Assembly (NCBI GenBank): GCA_025054835.1
Contig: JANWZQ010000185.1
Span: 1 to 46,923, forward strand
Direction: 5' to 3'
Length of the DNA: 46,923 nt
DNA from: Chthonomonadaceae bacterium
Lineage (GTDB): Bacteria; Armatimonadota; Chthonomonadetes; Chthonomonadales; Chthonomonadaceae
The notes below the pieces were generated by a model, which was not told the origin of the DNA, made no database searches, and was given only the letters and a program-made list of their open reading frames with translations. Position 1 is the first letter of the stretch, and every line of letters starts with the position of its first letter. Shown here piece after piece: positions 1-8,411 of this stretch. Both the position numbers and the translations under genes were made by a program.

Positions 1-27
1 AAAACTCCGAAGTCGGAAGAACCCGAT

Positions 28-45
28 CCGTTTCACGTGAAACGG
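28..45. promoter_or_regulatory. parS-like ParB binding site 1
   Basis: This is a perfect 18-bp palindrome, CCGTTTCACGTGAAACGG. Its 16-bp core differs from the known bacterial parS consensus (TGTTNCACGTGAAACA) only at the two outermost bases. parS sites nucleate ParB/CTP clamps for chromosome segregation and usually lie close to oriC. No parA or parB gene is visible here, so an origin-proximal location is inferred from the site alone. Confidence 0.85.
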
Positions 46-83
46 GGGCCTATGTCGGAGAAATCCGGGATCGGAAACAACGC

Positions 84-105
84 AACCGTTTCACGTGAAA
101 CGGTT
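84..105. promoter_or_regulatory. parS-like ParB binding site 2
   Basis: This second copy of the parS core has a longer perfect palindrome of 22 bp, centred 58 bp from the first site. Two copies of the same 18-bp palindrome so close together cannot be chance and indicate a ParB loading region. The site lies upstream of the 176-991 gene, outside any convincing coding frame. Confidence 0.85.
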
Positions 106-117
106 CTGACCAGAGCA

Positions 118-150
118 CGTCGCGAGGGTGCAGAGCGATGGCTCGCGACG
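118..150 (+). repeat. 9-bp inverted repeat (hairpin)
   Basis: CGTCGCGAG (118-126) and CTCGCGACG (142-150) form a perfect 9-bp stem around a 15-nt loop. It sits between the second parS site and the Shine-Dalgarno of the next gene. No T-run follows, so it is more likely a 5' UTR structure or protein site than an intrinsic terminator. Confidence 0.4.
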
Positions 151-175
151 GGCCTGATGACAGGAGGTCGCAAAC

Positions 176-991
176 ATGACGATCCGGTTCCGGGCAACAT
201 GTGCGCTATCCGCGTTGCTTTTCACAGGAGCCCCTGCAGCTTCCAGCACACCGCCCGCCTACGAAGCGCATGTGGAACGACGCGAAGGCATCCACGTGAC
301 ACGAGCCCACATTCTGTATGACCGCGGCAAATTCCGCGAGACCATGTTTCCCGGTTCATCGCAGAACCGCTCTGCGGCAGGCCACGTCCTGCTGTATGAC
401 GGAAAGATGGTCTGGGAATACCGCCCCGGTGCGCAGAGCGCCACGCCGGGCCTTTCCGCCATCATGCATCGCCTGGTGGTGCTGACGCAACAGCTGGGGG
501 TGAAGACCGTGGTGAAGCGTTATCAGGTTCCGGCCAGCCTGGTGCACCACTATGCCGGAGCCAGAGTGGTGGCCCCGGGCAGACCCCGCCCCGTGAACGG
601 TCTGAGGACGCGTGCAGACATCCCGGGCCTCCCGGAGAAGCCAGCAGGCAGCGAGCAGATCGCCGGGTACCCCTGCCAGAAATACGAAATCCTTCCCCGG
701 CCGGGAAGCCAGCAACCCACCATACGCGCATGGATCGAACCGCGCACCGGCCTCGTGCTCCAGTGGGAGCAGGTGACAACGCCCCTACCGGACTCCCCGG
801 TGCCCCCCATGCGTATGCATTACGTCGTGAGAAAGCTGCGATTGCTCCGGTCGTTGCCACCGGAAACGTTCCACCTCCCCCCCGGCACCACCGCGCGCCT
901 GCCGGAGATTTTCCGGGACGCCCCGCTGCCTCCGGGCGTGAAACGCGTCCCGCTCACGGGAAAAGCCGCAAAGACCGGGATCCTTTTCTAG
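176..991 (+). CDS. secreted LolA/RseB-like protein
   Basis: This 271-residue protein has an N-terminal signal peptide (about residues 1-23, ending near APAASS). The body looks like the LolA/RseB beta-half-barrel fold: an early 'HILYDRGKFRETMF' strand pair, a 'VLLYDGKMVWEYRP' pair, and a late 'GYPCQKYEI...AWIEPRTGLVLQWE' segment. That last part is typical of envelope lipoprotein-carrier-like proteins that report on a substrate bound in a barrel. The start is fixed by AGGAGG at 162-167, eight bases before the ATG. It is followed 52 bp later by the STN-domain gene and may share its transcript. The lipid-binding role is inferred from fold resemblance only. Confidence 0.6.
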   Translation: MTIRFRATCALSALLFTGAPAASSTPPAYEAHVERREGIHVTRAHILYDRGKFRETMFPGSSQNRSAAGHVLLYDGKMVWEYRPGAQSATPGLSAIMHRLVVLTQQLGVKTVVKRYQVPASLVHHYAGARVVAPGRPRPVNGLRTRADIPGLPEKPAGSEQIAGYPCQKYEILPRPGSQQPTIRAWIEPRTGLVLQWEQVTTPLPDSPVPPMRMHYVVRKLRLLRSLPPETFHLPPGTTARLPEIFRDAPLPPGVKRVPLTGKAAKTGILF

Positions 992-1043
992 AGATCGCAC
1001 AGGAACCCCGGTACGGAACGGGGCAGAAAGGCAGAAGAGCACC

Positions 1044-2778
1044 ATGCGATGCACCGATACTTCTGTAGCTCGCATCCGCGCTACTATCGGGATGCTATCG
1101 ATCCTTCTATGCGTTGCCACACCGGCGCGTCCCCAGTCGCCCTCCCCGACGCCCTCTGCGCCGCGCACCGTCCCCACAACAGACCCGCGTCTGACCGCCA
1201 CCCGCGTGACATTGACGGCTCGAAGCGAACCGCTGGACGCCTTGCTGGAGACGCTCTCCGAGAAGACCGGCATCCGGTTCACGGTCGATGTAGAGATCGC
1301 TCACCGGCGCGTCACGGTGTTGGCCAATCGCCTCTCCCTGTCGCATCTGCTTCCCGCCATTGCCGACACCATCGGGATGCGCTGGCACATCACCGAAGCA
1401 GAGACGGCTCTGATCTGCCGGCTCTACCGTCCCGAGGCGACGCGTGTGCAGGAACAGCGCAGCATGCGCGACTCCGAGATGCGCGAGCGGCGCCTGCTTC
1501 AGAAGGATCAGGAGGCGTTGCATCAGGCGCTGCTGGCCGCGGCCCGGAATCCCCGCACGGCGAACTCGAGCCTCGCCCCGTTGCTGGCGGAGCTCACCCC
1601 CGAGCAGCTGCATCGGATTGCCGGGGTGGGCGCCACGTCCACCGGCATCATTTCGGCCAGCGACCAGTCCCATTTCCACAATCACCTGCTGTTTGCCACG
1701 CCGTTCTCCCGGTTGCCTGCGGCGTTGCAGCAGCGGGATCGCTGGCATGACGAACCGCCCGGAGTACCGGCCCGACCCGAACAGGGCCATGCAGTACGCG
1801 CCGGCGGTCGACAATCCAGAGGATCTGCACCGTTGCTATGTCGGCTTTATGGCCTCCGACGGTGTCGTGCGTCTGGGCATTGTGGGCCCGGGAGGCAACG
1901 ATGTGTGGGTCTCGCCGTTCGACTATGTCCACCGCGTGGTGCCTCCGTCGACGTCCCCGGACGAGCCCCCTCGAGAGGAGACCGCTGCAGAACTGGCGCG
2001 TGGACGCTACCTTGAGATCAGCGGGATCCCGGAGGGCGTCAGGAAAAAGCCCCTGCGCTTTCCCGGAGCCCTGGATCGGGTCAGCTTGCCTGCGATTCTG
2101 GAGAGTGTGGCGCAGCAGACCGGCCTGTCCATCGTGGCGGACGATTTCCTGCACAGCCGGGAGACGATGTACTACTGGCTGCTCACCGATCGGGACACGT
2201 ACCCGTTGCGGGCCGCACTGGATCAGATTGCGCGCGCGTTCGGACACCGCATGTTTTACCGCCATCATGTGCTGTGTGTGCAGACAATGACTCCGGGCAC
2301 CGATCTGCGCGCGGAACCCCCTCCGGAGATCATGGCGCGCCTGCGCGCACGCGCCGGGGCCGGTCAAAACCTGGAGTTTCCAGACTATATGGCCCTCGGA
2401 CGGCTGTCGCTCCTGCAGATGGAAATGCTGGTCACGCGGCGCCATCCTGCCCGGAACGCTCTGGCGACTCCGCTCATGAACGCCTACCGCAAGCACCACA
2501 TTCTTCGCCTCTGCGCATCGCTTACCCGGTCGCAGTGGGAGCGCGCGGAGTCTGAAGAGGGACTGCGCCCGCGCGCCTTGAATAGAAAGCAGCAGGAAGC
2601 CTTCCTGGCGATGGTCGGTGTGGGGCTCCCGGTGCGCATGGCACGGGCAGCGCAACCGGATCGCTCCGGTGTGTACATCCGGCGGGACGTGGTGCGCGGC
2701 AGGACGCGCGCGCTGACGCTCACGATTGTGCCCGAAAGCGGGCCATCCTATCTGGTATCGCATCGGGTGTCGTTTTAA
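1044..2778 (+). pseudogene. STN-domain secreted protein, frameshifted near 1745-1753
   Basis: Two frames together encode one protein of about 577 residues. Frame one starts at the 1044 ATG with a signal peptide (to about residue 31). It has a secretin/TonB short N-terminal (STN)-like domain at about 50-115, with 'EPLDALLETLSEKTGIRFTVD' and a closing 'IGMRWHITE' strand. It then runs out of sense after 'QQRDRWHD'. A second frame resumes with 'NRPEYRPDPNRAMQYAP' and carries a second STN-like unit ('DRVSLPAILESVAQQTGLSIVADDFL...ALDQIARAFGHRMFYRHH'), stopping at 2778. Omitting one base near 1752 joins the frames cleanly. It is either a real one-base insertion (pseudogene) or an assembly error; no slippery sequence supports programmed shifting. 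A beta-barrel channel domain is absent, so this is not a full secretin. Confidence 0.7.
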
Positions 2779-2813
2779 CCGCACGTTCCCCGCACGCTGC
2801 TCTTTCTGCTGCA

Positions 2814-2862
2814 GGGCACCGGCGCTCGATTGGAAGCCACGATCCCGGAGGCGCCGGTGCCC
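2814..2862 (+). terminator. 12-bp GC hairpin after the STN gene
   Basis: GGGCACCGGCGC (2814-2825) and GCGCCGGTGCCC (2851-2862) pair perfectly around a 25-nt loop, 36 bp after the stop of the STN gene. There is no U-tract, so termination is uncertain. A possible TTG start for the next gene at 2830 would lie inside the loop, which favours the ATG at 3016. Confidence 0.5.
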
Positions 2863-3015
2863 CCTGTCCCCTGCACCCGGCCTTCCGTAACGCTCCTGCC
2901 GCCAGAACACCTGCGGGAATGCCCTCCGGCACGCCGGCAGGTTCTGTCGCGGCTCGAGCGCCGGGTGCGCTCGGGAGGCGCATTCCTGCAATATCTGGAT
3001 CTCGCAGGTGCTTCG

Positions 3016-4374
3016 ATGCGTGCTGTTTTTCTGGGATCCCTGATCCTGCTCACGATCCTTTCGGTGATCGCATGGCGCCTTCAACCGACCGACTCTGCCG
3101 ATGGCCGGGTCACGCTGGTCTGGGTGAGTGATGATAATCCGGCCCGCCGGGAGCAGATTGCGCTGTTTCATGCGCTGTACCCGCAGTATCGCGTTCAGCT
3201 CGATCCGAGCAATGGCGGGGTGGAGAAGGTGATTGTGCAGTCGCTGGGGGGTGTGGGGCCGGATCTGTTCGACTGCTATGACGGGTTTCAGCTCTCCGCG
3301 TACGTGCGCTCGGGGGTCGCGTGGGATATCACCGAGGAGCTTCCGCGTCTGGGTGTGGACATCAACGCGCTCTGGGAGCCTCTCCGGAGCTATGCGCTTT
3401 ATGAGGGGCGGATCTTCGGGTTCGGCACCAATATCTCTGCGGACGCCATCTGGTACAACAAGGATATCTTTGATGCCGAGGGGGTTCCCTACCCGAAGGG
3501 GCCGTGGAAGTGGGATGCGTTTGTGAAGCTGGCGCAACGGATGACCCGTCGGGATGCCAGCGGCCGGGTTATCCGGTTCGGCTTTCTGTGCGACTGGTGG
3601 AACTGGCTCCATTTCGCCTATCAGTGGGGGGGCCGCATCTACACGCCGGATGGTACGCGCTGCATTGTGGATAGCCCGGAGAACATCGCGGCCGTGCAGT
3701 TTCTTCACGATCTCATTTACCGGTACCGGGTGATGCCCGGTCCGGTGGAGGAGGCGGCCATGGCGACCCAGGGGGGCTGGGGTTCGGGGACCATTACTCG
3801 CTTTGGCGCGGGCAAGGCGGCCATGGCGCTGGGTGGGCGGTGGTGGCTCTGCACCCTGCGGAGCTACCGGAATCTGCGCCTCGGGGTGGCCGAGTCGCCG
3901 CATGCGCGGTACCGGATTTTCCGGGCCTACGGGAAGGCGACGCTGATCAATCGTTACAGTCCCCGGCGTTATGAGGCCCTGCGTTTCCTTGCCTATCAGG
4001 CGTCGCAGGCCTACAACGATCTGATCAACCGGCAGGCGGACGGTATCGGGCCGGTGGCTCGGTACGCCTATACGGAGGCGTTCCTGCACAATCCCGCGCA
4101 TCCCGAGGAGGATCAGAACCATGTGTGGCGGGAGGCGGTCGCCCATTCGATATCGGATCAGGTCAGTCCGTTTGTGAGCGGGCAGGTTGCGATGCGTATT
4201 CTTTCCCGGCAGCTGGATCTGGTCAAGAACAATCAGAAGTCTCCGGCGGAGGCTCTGCGGACTGCGGCGCGCCAGATCAATGCGGAGATCGCCCGCACTC
4301 TGGAGCAGGACCCGGTGTTGCGGGCGCGCTATCATGCGCTGGCGGGGATTTCTTCGGGAGCGGGCAGGCGATGA
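3016..4374 (+). CDS. sugar ABC transporter substrate-binding protein (family 1)
   Basis: This 452-residue extracellular solute-binding protein captures a carbohydrate for the two downstream permeases. Residues 1-20 form a hydrophobic anchor (MRAVFLGSLILLTILSVIAW) with no lipobox cysteine. It may therefore be an uncleaved membrane anchor, which is unusual. Family features are the N-lobe start 'VTLVWVSDDNPARREQIALFHALYPQYRV', 'GVGPDLFDCYDGFQLSAYV', and the aromatic 'DAIWYNKDIFDAEGVPYPKGPWKWDAFVKLAQRMT' segment. The ATG at 3016 has AGGTG six bases upstream. The frame stays open back to a TTG at 2830, but that would sit in a hairpin loop. It overlaps the next gene by ATGA. The ligand cannot be read from sequence. 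Confidence 0.88.
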   Translation: MRAVFLGSLILLTILSVIAWRLQPTDSADGRVTLVWVSDDNPARREQIALFHALYPQYRVQLDPSNGGVEKVIVQSLGGVGPDLFDCYDGFQLSAYVRSGVAWDITEELPRLGVDINALWEPLRSYALYEGRIFGFGTNISADAIWYNKDIFDAEGVPYPKGPWKWDAFVKLAQRMTRRDASGRVIRFGFLCDWWNWLHFAYQWGGRIYTPDGTRCIVDSPENIAAVQFLHDLIYRYRVMPGPVEEAAMATQGGWGSGTITRFGAGKAAMALGGRWWLCTLRSYRNLRLGVAESPHARYRIFRAYGKATLINRYSPRRYEALRFLAYQASQAYNDLINRQADGIGPVARYAYTEAFLHNPAHPEEDQNHVWREAVAHSISDQVSPFVSGQVAMRILSRQLDLVKNNQKSPAEALRTAARQINAEIARTLEQDPVLRARYHALAGISSGAGRR

Positions 4375-5342
4375 GCCGGATGGGGGGATCACGGGCGCGT
4401 CGTGAGGGGTGGACGGCGCTGGGATTTCTGTTGCCCAACCTGCTGGGATTTCTGGTGTTCACCAGTGGCCCTGTTCTCTTCTCGCTGGCGATCAGCTTTT
4501 CCAACTGGAATCTGCAGCAGACGGTGCCTTTTCGCTGGATCGGGGTGGAGAATTACGCGCACATGTTGCGCGACACCGAGTTCTGGCTCTACACGATCAA
4601 CACGTTTTATTTTTTGCTGGGCCTGCCGGTGTCGATTGCCGGGTCGCTGTTTCTGGCGCTCCTGCTGAGTCAGCAGATCCGGGGGGTCGTAGTCTACCGG
4701 ACGCTCTTCTACCTGCCCAGCTTCACCAGCGGCGTGGCCCTGATGATCCTGTGGAAGTCGCTGTACAATCCGGATTTCGGGTTGATCAACACGGTGATCC
4801 GCAACGTTTCCGACGCGTTTCATCTCGGGATCACGCCACCGGAGTGGTTGCTCTCCACGAAGAACGTGCTGGGTCTGGAGGTGGAGCGGATCGGTGTGGC
4901 GCGCGCGCAGTGGGGGCTTGGCGCGCGCGATGCGATCATCATCATGGGGATCTGGACGGCGATTGGTGGCAATAACATGCTGCTCTATCTGGCGGCGCTG
5001 ACCAACATCCCGCAGGAGCTGATCGAGGCGGGCCAGATCGATGGGGCGGGGCGGTGGGCGTTGTTCCGGCACATCGTGTGGCCGCAGCTGGCGCCTACCA
5101 CGTTTTTCATCGTGGTGATGAGTTTCATCGGAGGGTTGCAGGGGGGATTCGAGCAGGCTCGTGTGATGACGGGGGGTGGGCCGGCCGGCACGACCACCAC
5201 GCTCTCCTATTACATTTATACCCGGGCGTTCGAGGAGTTTCAGATCGGGTATGCCTCGGCGGTGTCCTGGACTCTGTTCGCGCTGATCTTTGTGCTGACG
5301 TGGATTAACTGGCGTTTCGGTAACCGGGAGGTGCACTACTGA
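4371..5342 (+). CDS. sugar ABC transporter permease (MalF/UgpA type)
   Basis: This 323-residue inner-membrane subunit of a carbohydrate importer has about six transmembrane helices, starting with 'ALGFLLPNLLGFLVFTSGPVLFSLAISF'. The EAA loop that contacts the ATPase is 'IPQELIEAGQIDGAGRWALFRHIVWPQLAP' at about residues 211-240. The ATG overlaps the stop of the binding-protein gene in an ATGA, implying translational coupling. The terminal TGA overlaps the next ATG by one base. No ABC ATPase follows, so a shared MsmX/UgpC-like ATPase elsewhere is expected. Confidence 0.92.
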   Translation: MSRMGGSRARREGWTALGFLLPNLLGFLVFTSGPVLFSLAISFSNWNLQQTVPFRWIGVENYAHMLRDTEFWLYTINTFYFLLGLPVSIAGSLFLALLLSQQIRGVVVYRTLFYLPSFTSGVALMILWKSLYNPDFGLINTVIRNVSDAFHLGITPPEWLLSTKNVLGLEVERIGVARAQWGLGARDAIIIMGIWTAIGGNNMLLYLAALTNIPQELIEAGQIDGAGRWALFRHIVWPQLAPTTFFIVVMSFIGGLQGGFEQARVMTGGGPAGTTTTLSYYIYTRAFEEFQIGYASAVSWTLFALIFVLTWINWRFGNREVHY

Positions 5343-6157
5343 TGGCCCGGATGGCGCGTATGGCCCTGCTGTACCTGCTGCTGACCCTGTTTGCCATTAC
5401 CACGCTGGCCCCGTTCCTCTGGATGGTGCTGACCAGTCTGAAACCGCTGGAGGAGGTGGAGCGCCTGCATCCGTTCCCGTCGACGTGGCGGTTTGATAAT
5501 TATCAGCAGGTGCTGGTGCAGATCCCGTTTGCGCGCTACTACTTTAACAGCCTCTTTGTTGCCGCGTGGGTTACCTTTCTGACCTGCCTGACGAGTGCCA
5601 TGGCGGCGTTTGCGTTTGCGCGCCTGCGCTGGCGTTTTCGCGATGGGGTGTTTCGTCTTTATCTGGCGACGCTGATGGTGCCCGGCGTGGTGACCATGAT
5701 CCCGAACTACACGCTGATGGTGAAGTTGCAGTTGCTGGATTCCTACGCGGGCCTGATTGTGCCGTCTGCTTTCAGCGCGTTCGGGACGTTTCTGCTGCGG
5801 CAGTTTTTCCTGACCATTCCTGCGGCCCTAGATGAGGCGGCCGAGATCGATGGGGCGAGCAAGTGGCAGGTGTTCTGGGATGTGGTGTTGCCTCTGGCAC
5901 GGCCCGGGTTGATCACGCTGGCTCTGTTCACGTTTATGGGCAACTACGGTTCGTTTTTCTGGCCGCTGGTGCTGATCAAGAGTGAGCATCTGCGCACGTT
6001 GCCGATCGGCATGCTCTTTTTTGACTCGACGTACGGGCGTCAGACCAATCTGCTGATGGCCGCCAGCCTGATGAACATTGCGCCGCTAATCGTTCTGTTT
6101 GTTGTTGCGCAGAAGTTCCTTGTGCGCGGTATTCAGATGGGTGCCGTCAAGGGATGA
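5342..6157 (+). CDS. sugar ABC transporter permease (MalG/UgpE type)
   Basis: This 271-residue second permease pairs with the preceding one to form the heterodimeric channel. It has an N-terminal helix 'LLYLLLTLFAITTLAPFLWMVLTSLKP', the family-typical 'FPSTWRFDNYQQVL' periplasmic stretch, and the EAA loop 'IPAALDEAAEIDGASKWQVFWDVVLPLARP' at about 157-186. Its start overlaps the upstream TGA (TGATG). It ends the importer operon; the next gene begins 100 bp downstream after a GC-rich palindrome and a TACAAT hexamer at 6208-6213 that may be a -10 element. Confidence 0.92.
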   Translation: MARMARMALLYLLLTLFAITTLAPFLWMVLTSLKPLEEVERLHPFPSTWRFDNYQQVLVQIPFARYYFNSLFVAAWVTFLTCLTSAMAAFAFARLRWRFRDGVFRLYLATLMVPGVVTMIPNYTLMVKLQLLDSYAGLIVPSAFSAFGTFLLRQFFLTIPAALDEAAEIDGASKWQVFWDVVLPLARPGLITLALFTFMGNYGSFFWPLVLIKSEHLRTLPIGMLFFDSTYGRQTNLLMAASLMNIAPLIVLFVVAQKFLVRGIQMGAVKG

Positions 6158-6257
6158 GTCTGGACGGGTCCGCTGCTGCGGGGAACGCCCCCGGGGCGGA
6201 TTTACGGTACAATAGAACGCGAGAGACTTCAGGCGCAGGAAGGTAGCCACACGTACC

Positions 6258-7121
6258 ATGTCCACCGATGCCATGCCCGGTTCAGGCGCACCGGTTCTGC
6301 AACTCGGCCACAGTCCGGACTCGGACGACGCGTTCATGTTTTATGGCCTTGCGCAGGATCTGGTAGAGACCGAGGGACTCCGTTTCGTGCATATCCTGCG
6401 GGACATTCAGACGCTGAATGAGTGGGCCCGGGAGGGACGTCTGGAGTGCACGGCGATTTCTGTGCATGCCTATGCTTATGTGCACGAGCGCTACGCTATT
6501 CTGACGCATGGCGCGAGCATGGGCGATGGTTACGGTCCTCTGGTGGTGGCCCGTCGTCCGCTCACGCCGGCCGATCTGGCGCATGTGACCATTGCGGTGC
6601 CGGGCCTGCTCACGAGCGCGTTTCTGGCTCTTTCGCTGTATCTGCCATCGGCATTTGCGTACACGGTTCTGCCGTTCGATGCGATCATGCCAGCGGTGGC
6701 GCGGGGTGAAGTGGAGGCGGGCCTGCTGATCCATGAGGGGCAGCTGACTCATGGCGCTCTGGGCCTCACTCCGGTGGTTGATCTGGGCCGCTGGTGGAAG
6801 GAGGAGACCGGGTTGCCGCTGCCTCTGGGCGTTAATGCGATCCGGAAGGATCTGCCGGAAGAGATCCGACGGCGTGCCGGGCGCGCGCTCAAGGCCAGCA
6901 TTGTGTACGCGCTGCAGCATCGGGAGCAGGCGGTGGCGCACGCGATGACGTATGCGCGTGATATGGACACGCAGACCGCGGATACGTTTGTAGGGATGTA
7001 CGTGAACGCGTGGACGGTTGATATGGGTGAGGCGGGCCGGCGCAGCATTCAGCTGTTTCTGGACCGGGGTGCGGAGCGCGGTCTGATCCCCGCGGTGGGG
7101 GCGGTGGAGTTCGTCGAGTAA
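6258..7121 (+). CDS. mqnD: 1,4-dihydroxy-6-naphthoate synthase MqnD
   Basis: MqnD converts cyclic dehypoxanthinylfutalosine to 1,4-dihydroxy-6-naphthoate in the futalosine pathway of menaquinone synthesis. The 287-residue protein has a periplasmic-binding-protein-like two-lobe fold. Diagnostic stretches are 'HSPDSDDAFMFYGLA' near the N-terminus, 'TLNEWAREGRL', 'VEAGLLIHEGQLTH', 'VVDLGRWWKEETGLPLPLG' and 'YVNAWTVDMGEAG', all as in Thermus-type MqnD. No other mqn gene is in the window, so the pathway is dispersed. It implies menaquinone-based respiration, which fits the haem and cytochrome-assembly genes at 32-35 kb. The next gene starts only 7 bp after its stop. Confidence 0.9.
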   Translation: MSTDAMPGSGAPVLQLGHSPDSDDAFMFYGLAQDLVETEGLRFVHILRDIQTLNEWAREGRLECTAISVHAYAYVHERYAILTHGASMGDGYGPLVVARRPLTPADLAHVTIAVPGLLTSAFLALSLYLPSAFAYTVLPFDAIMPAVARGEVEAGLLIHEGQLTHGALGLTPVVDLGRWWKEETGLPLPLGVNAIRKDLPEEIRRRAGRALKASIVYALQHREQAVAHAMTYARDMDTQTADTFVGMYVNAWTVDMGEAGRRSIQLFLDRGAERGLIPAVGAVEFVE

Positions 7122-7128
7122 GGCGGTC

Positions 7129-8382
7129 ATGGAGACGGTAGAGGAAGCGTTACACCGGGGGATGCAGTGTGCCAAGCAGTACCGGTGGAGTGCGGCCGTG
7201 GAGGCGTATCGCAAGGCGATTGCACTGGCTCCGGACAGTGTGGAGGCCCGGTTCCGCCTCGGGTGGGCGCTGTGGAATCAGGCGGAGCAGGAAAAGCCGA
7301 CGCTGGCGGATATGGCGGTGGCTTACGGGGCTCAGGTGCTGGGTTTCGAGCAGGCGGCCCGGGAGAGTCGCCGGAAGTTTCAGATCTATCGGCAGCGTCT
7401 GAACGATGCGGCGCATTATCTGCGTTCGGTGATCGAGCGTGATGAGAACCATGCGCGGGCGCACCACTATCTGGCCCGGGTGTTGCAGGCGCTGGATCGG
7501 AAGGCGGAGGCGGAGCAGGCGGCCCGTCGCGCGGCCACTCTGGAGCCGTCCAATGCGGCTTATACGTCGCTGGCGCAGTCCTTCGAGGAGGACTCGGTGC
7601 GATCGGGGCGATCCGAGGGTGTGGAGCGCTGGACCTGGGACGATCTGGTGCTGGATCCGAAGACCAAGCGGGAGCTACGGCAGATGCAGTTGATGCTGGA
7701 GAAGCCGGATCTTGCCCGGCAGCTGGGTGTGCAACCGCCAACGGGGATACTGCTCAAGGGCCCGCCGGGCACGGGCAAGACGACGATTGCCCGGGTACTG
7801 GCCAACGAGGCGAAGTGCAACTTTTTTGCCATCACGCCGGCCGAGATCAATCAGATGTATGTGGGCGAGAGTGAGAAGCGTGTGCGGGATCTGTTTGCCC
7901 GGGCCCGGGCCAATCCGCCTGCCATTATCTTCATTGATGAGATTGATGCGCTTCTGCCCGTTCGACAGGGGGGGGTGGCCATTCACTCCGATAAGGTCGT
8001 CAATCAGTTTCTGCAGGAGATGGATGGCCTGACGGTCAATAATCGTGTTTTTGTGATCGGGGCTACCAATCGCCCGGACATGATCGACCCGGCCCTGCGA
8101 CGCGGGGGTCGTCTGTCGCGTGAGATCGAGATCCCTCTGCCGGATGCTGCGGCACGGCGTCAGTTGTTCGCGCTGTGCACGCGCCATGCGACGCTGGCAC
8201 CGGACGTTGACATGGACGCGCTGGTGGAGAAGACGGAAGGCTATTCGGGCGCGGATATCAAGGCGCTGGTGAATGAGGCGGGTTTGCAGGCGTTGATCCG
8301 GATCGCGGATAGCCCCGACCGGGACATTCCGCGTTCGCTTACTCAGGCGGACTTTCTGGCCGCACTGGAAAATCTGGGGTAG
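7129..8382 (+). CDS. TPR-AAA+ ATPase
   Basis: This 417-residue protein has an N-terminal helical TPR part (about residues 1-155, with 'AVEAYRKAIALAPDSVEARFRLGWALW' and 'ARAHHYLARVLQALDRKAEAEQAARRAATLEP') joined to one AAA domain. Walker A is GPPGTGKTT near 210 and Walker B is IIFIDEIDAL near 267. An arginine-finger region ('NRPDMIDPALRRGGRLSREIEIPLP') and the C-terminal 'GYSGADIKALVNEA' place it with Cdc48/FtsH/SpoVK-like ATPases. No protease or membrane segment is present. The TPR probably recruits a client that the ATPase ring remodels; the client is unknown. It lies 7 bp after mqnD, probably co-transcribed. Confidence 0.85.
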   Translation: METVEEALHRGMQCAKQYRWSAAVEAYRKAIALAPDSVEARFRLGWALWNQAEQEKPTLADMAVAYGAQVLGFEQAARESRRKFQIYRQRLNDAAHYLRSVIERDENHARAHHYLARVLQALDRKAEAEQAARRAATLEPSNAAYTSLAQSFEEDSVRSGRSEGVERWTWDDLVLDPKTKRELRQMQLMLEKPDLARQLGVQPPTGILLKGPPGTGKTTIARVLANEAKCNFFAITPAEINQMYVGESEKRVRDLFARARANPPAIIFIDEIDALLPVRQGGVAIHSDKVVNQFLQEMDGLTVNNRVFVIGATNRPDMIDPALRRGGRLSREIEIPLPDAAARRQLFALCTRHATLAPDVDMDALVEKTEGYSGADIKALVNEAGLQALIRIADSPDRDIPRSLTQADFLAALENLG

Positions 8383-8411
8383 CCCCCACGGTACAGGAGA
8401 GAAGGATACCC

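Noticed and set aside
37-321. Open frame across the parS sites
   Set aside because: It has no ribosome site or protein-like features and overlaps the well-supported 176-991 gene in another frame.
2830-3015. N-terminal extension of the sugar-binding protein from a TTG at 2830
   Set aside because: The TTG sits in the loop of a 12-bp hairpin and lacks a ribosome site; the signal anchor starts at the 3016 ATG.
1648-4392. Very long minus-strand open frame (about 914 codons)
   Set aside because: It lies antisense to the STN and binding-protein genes, has low-complexity Arg/Pro/His-rich translation and no motifs. High GC makes such antisense frames common.
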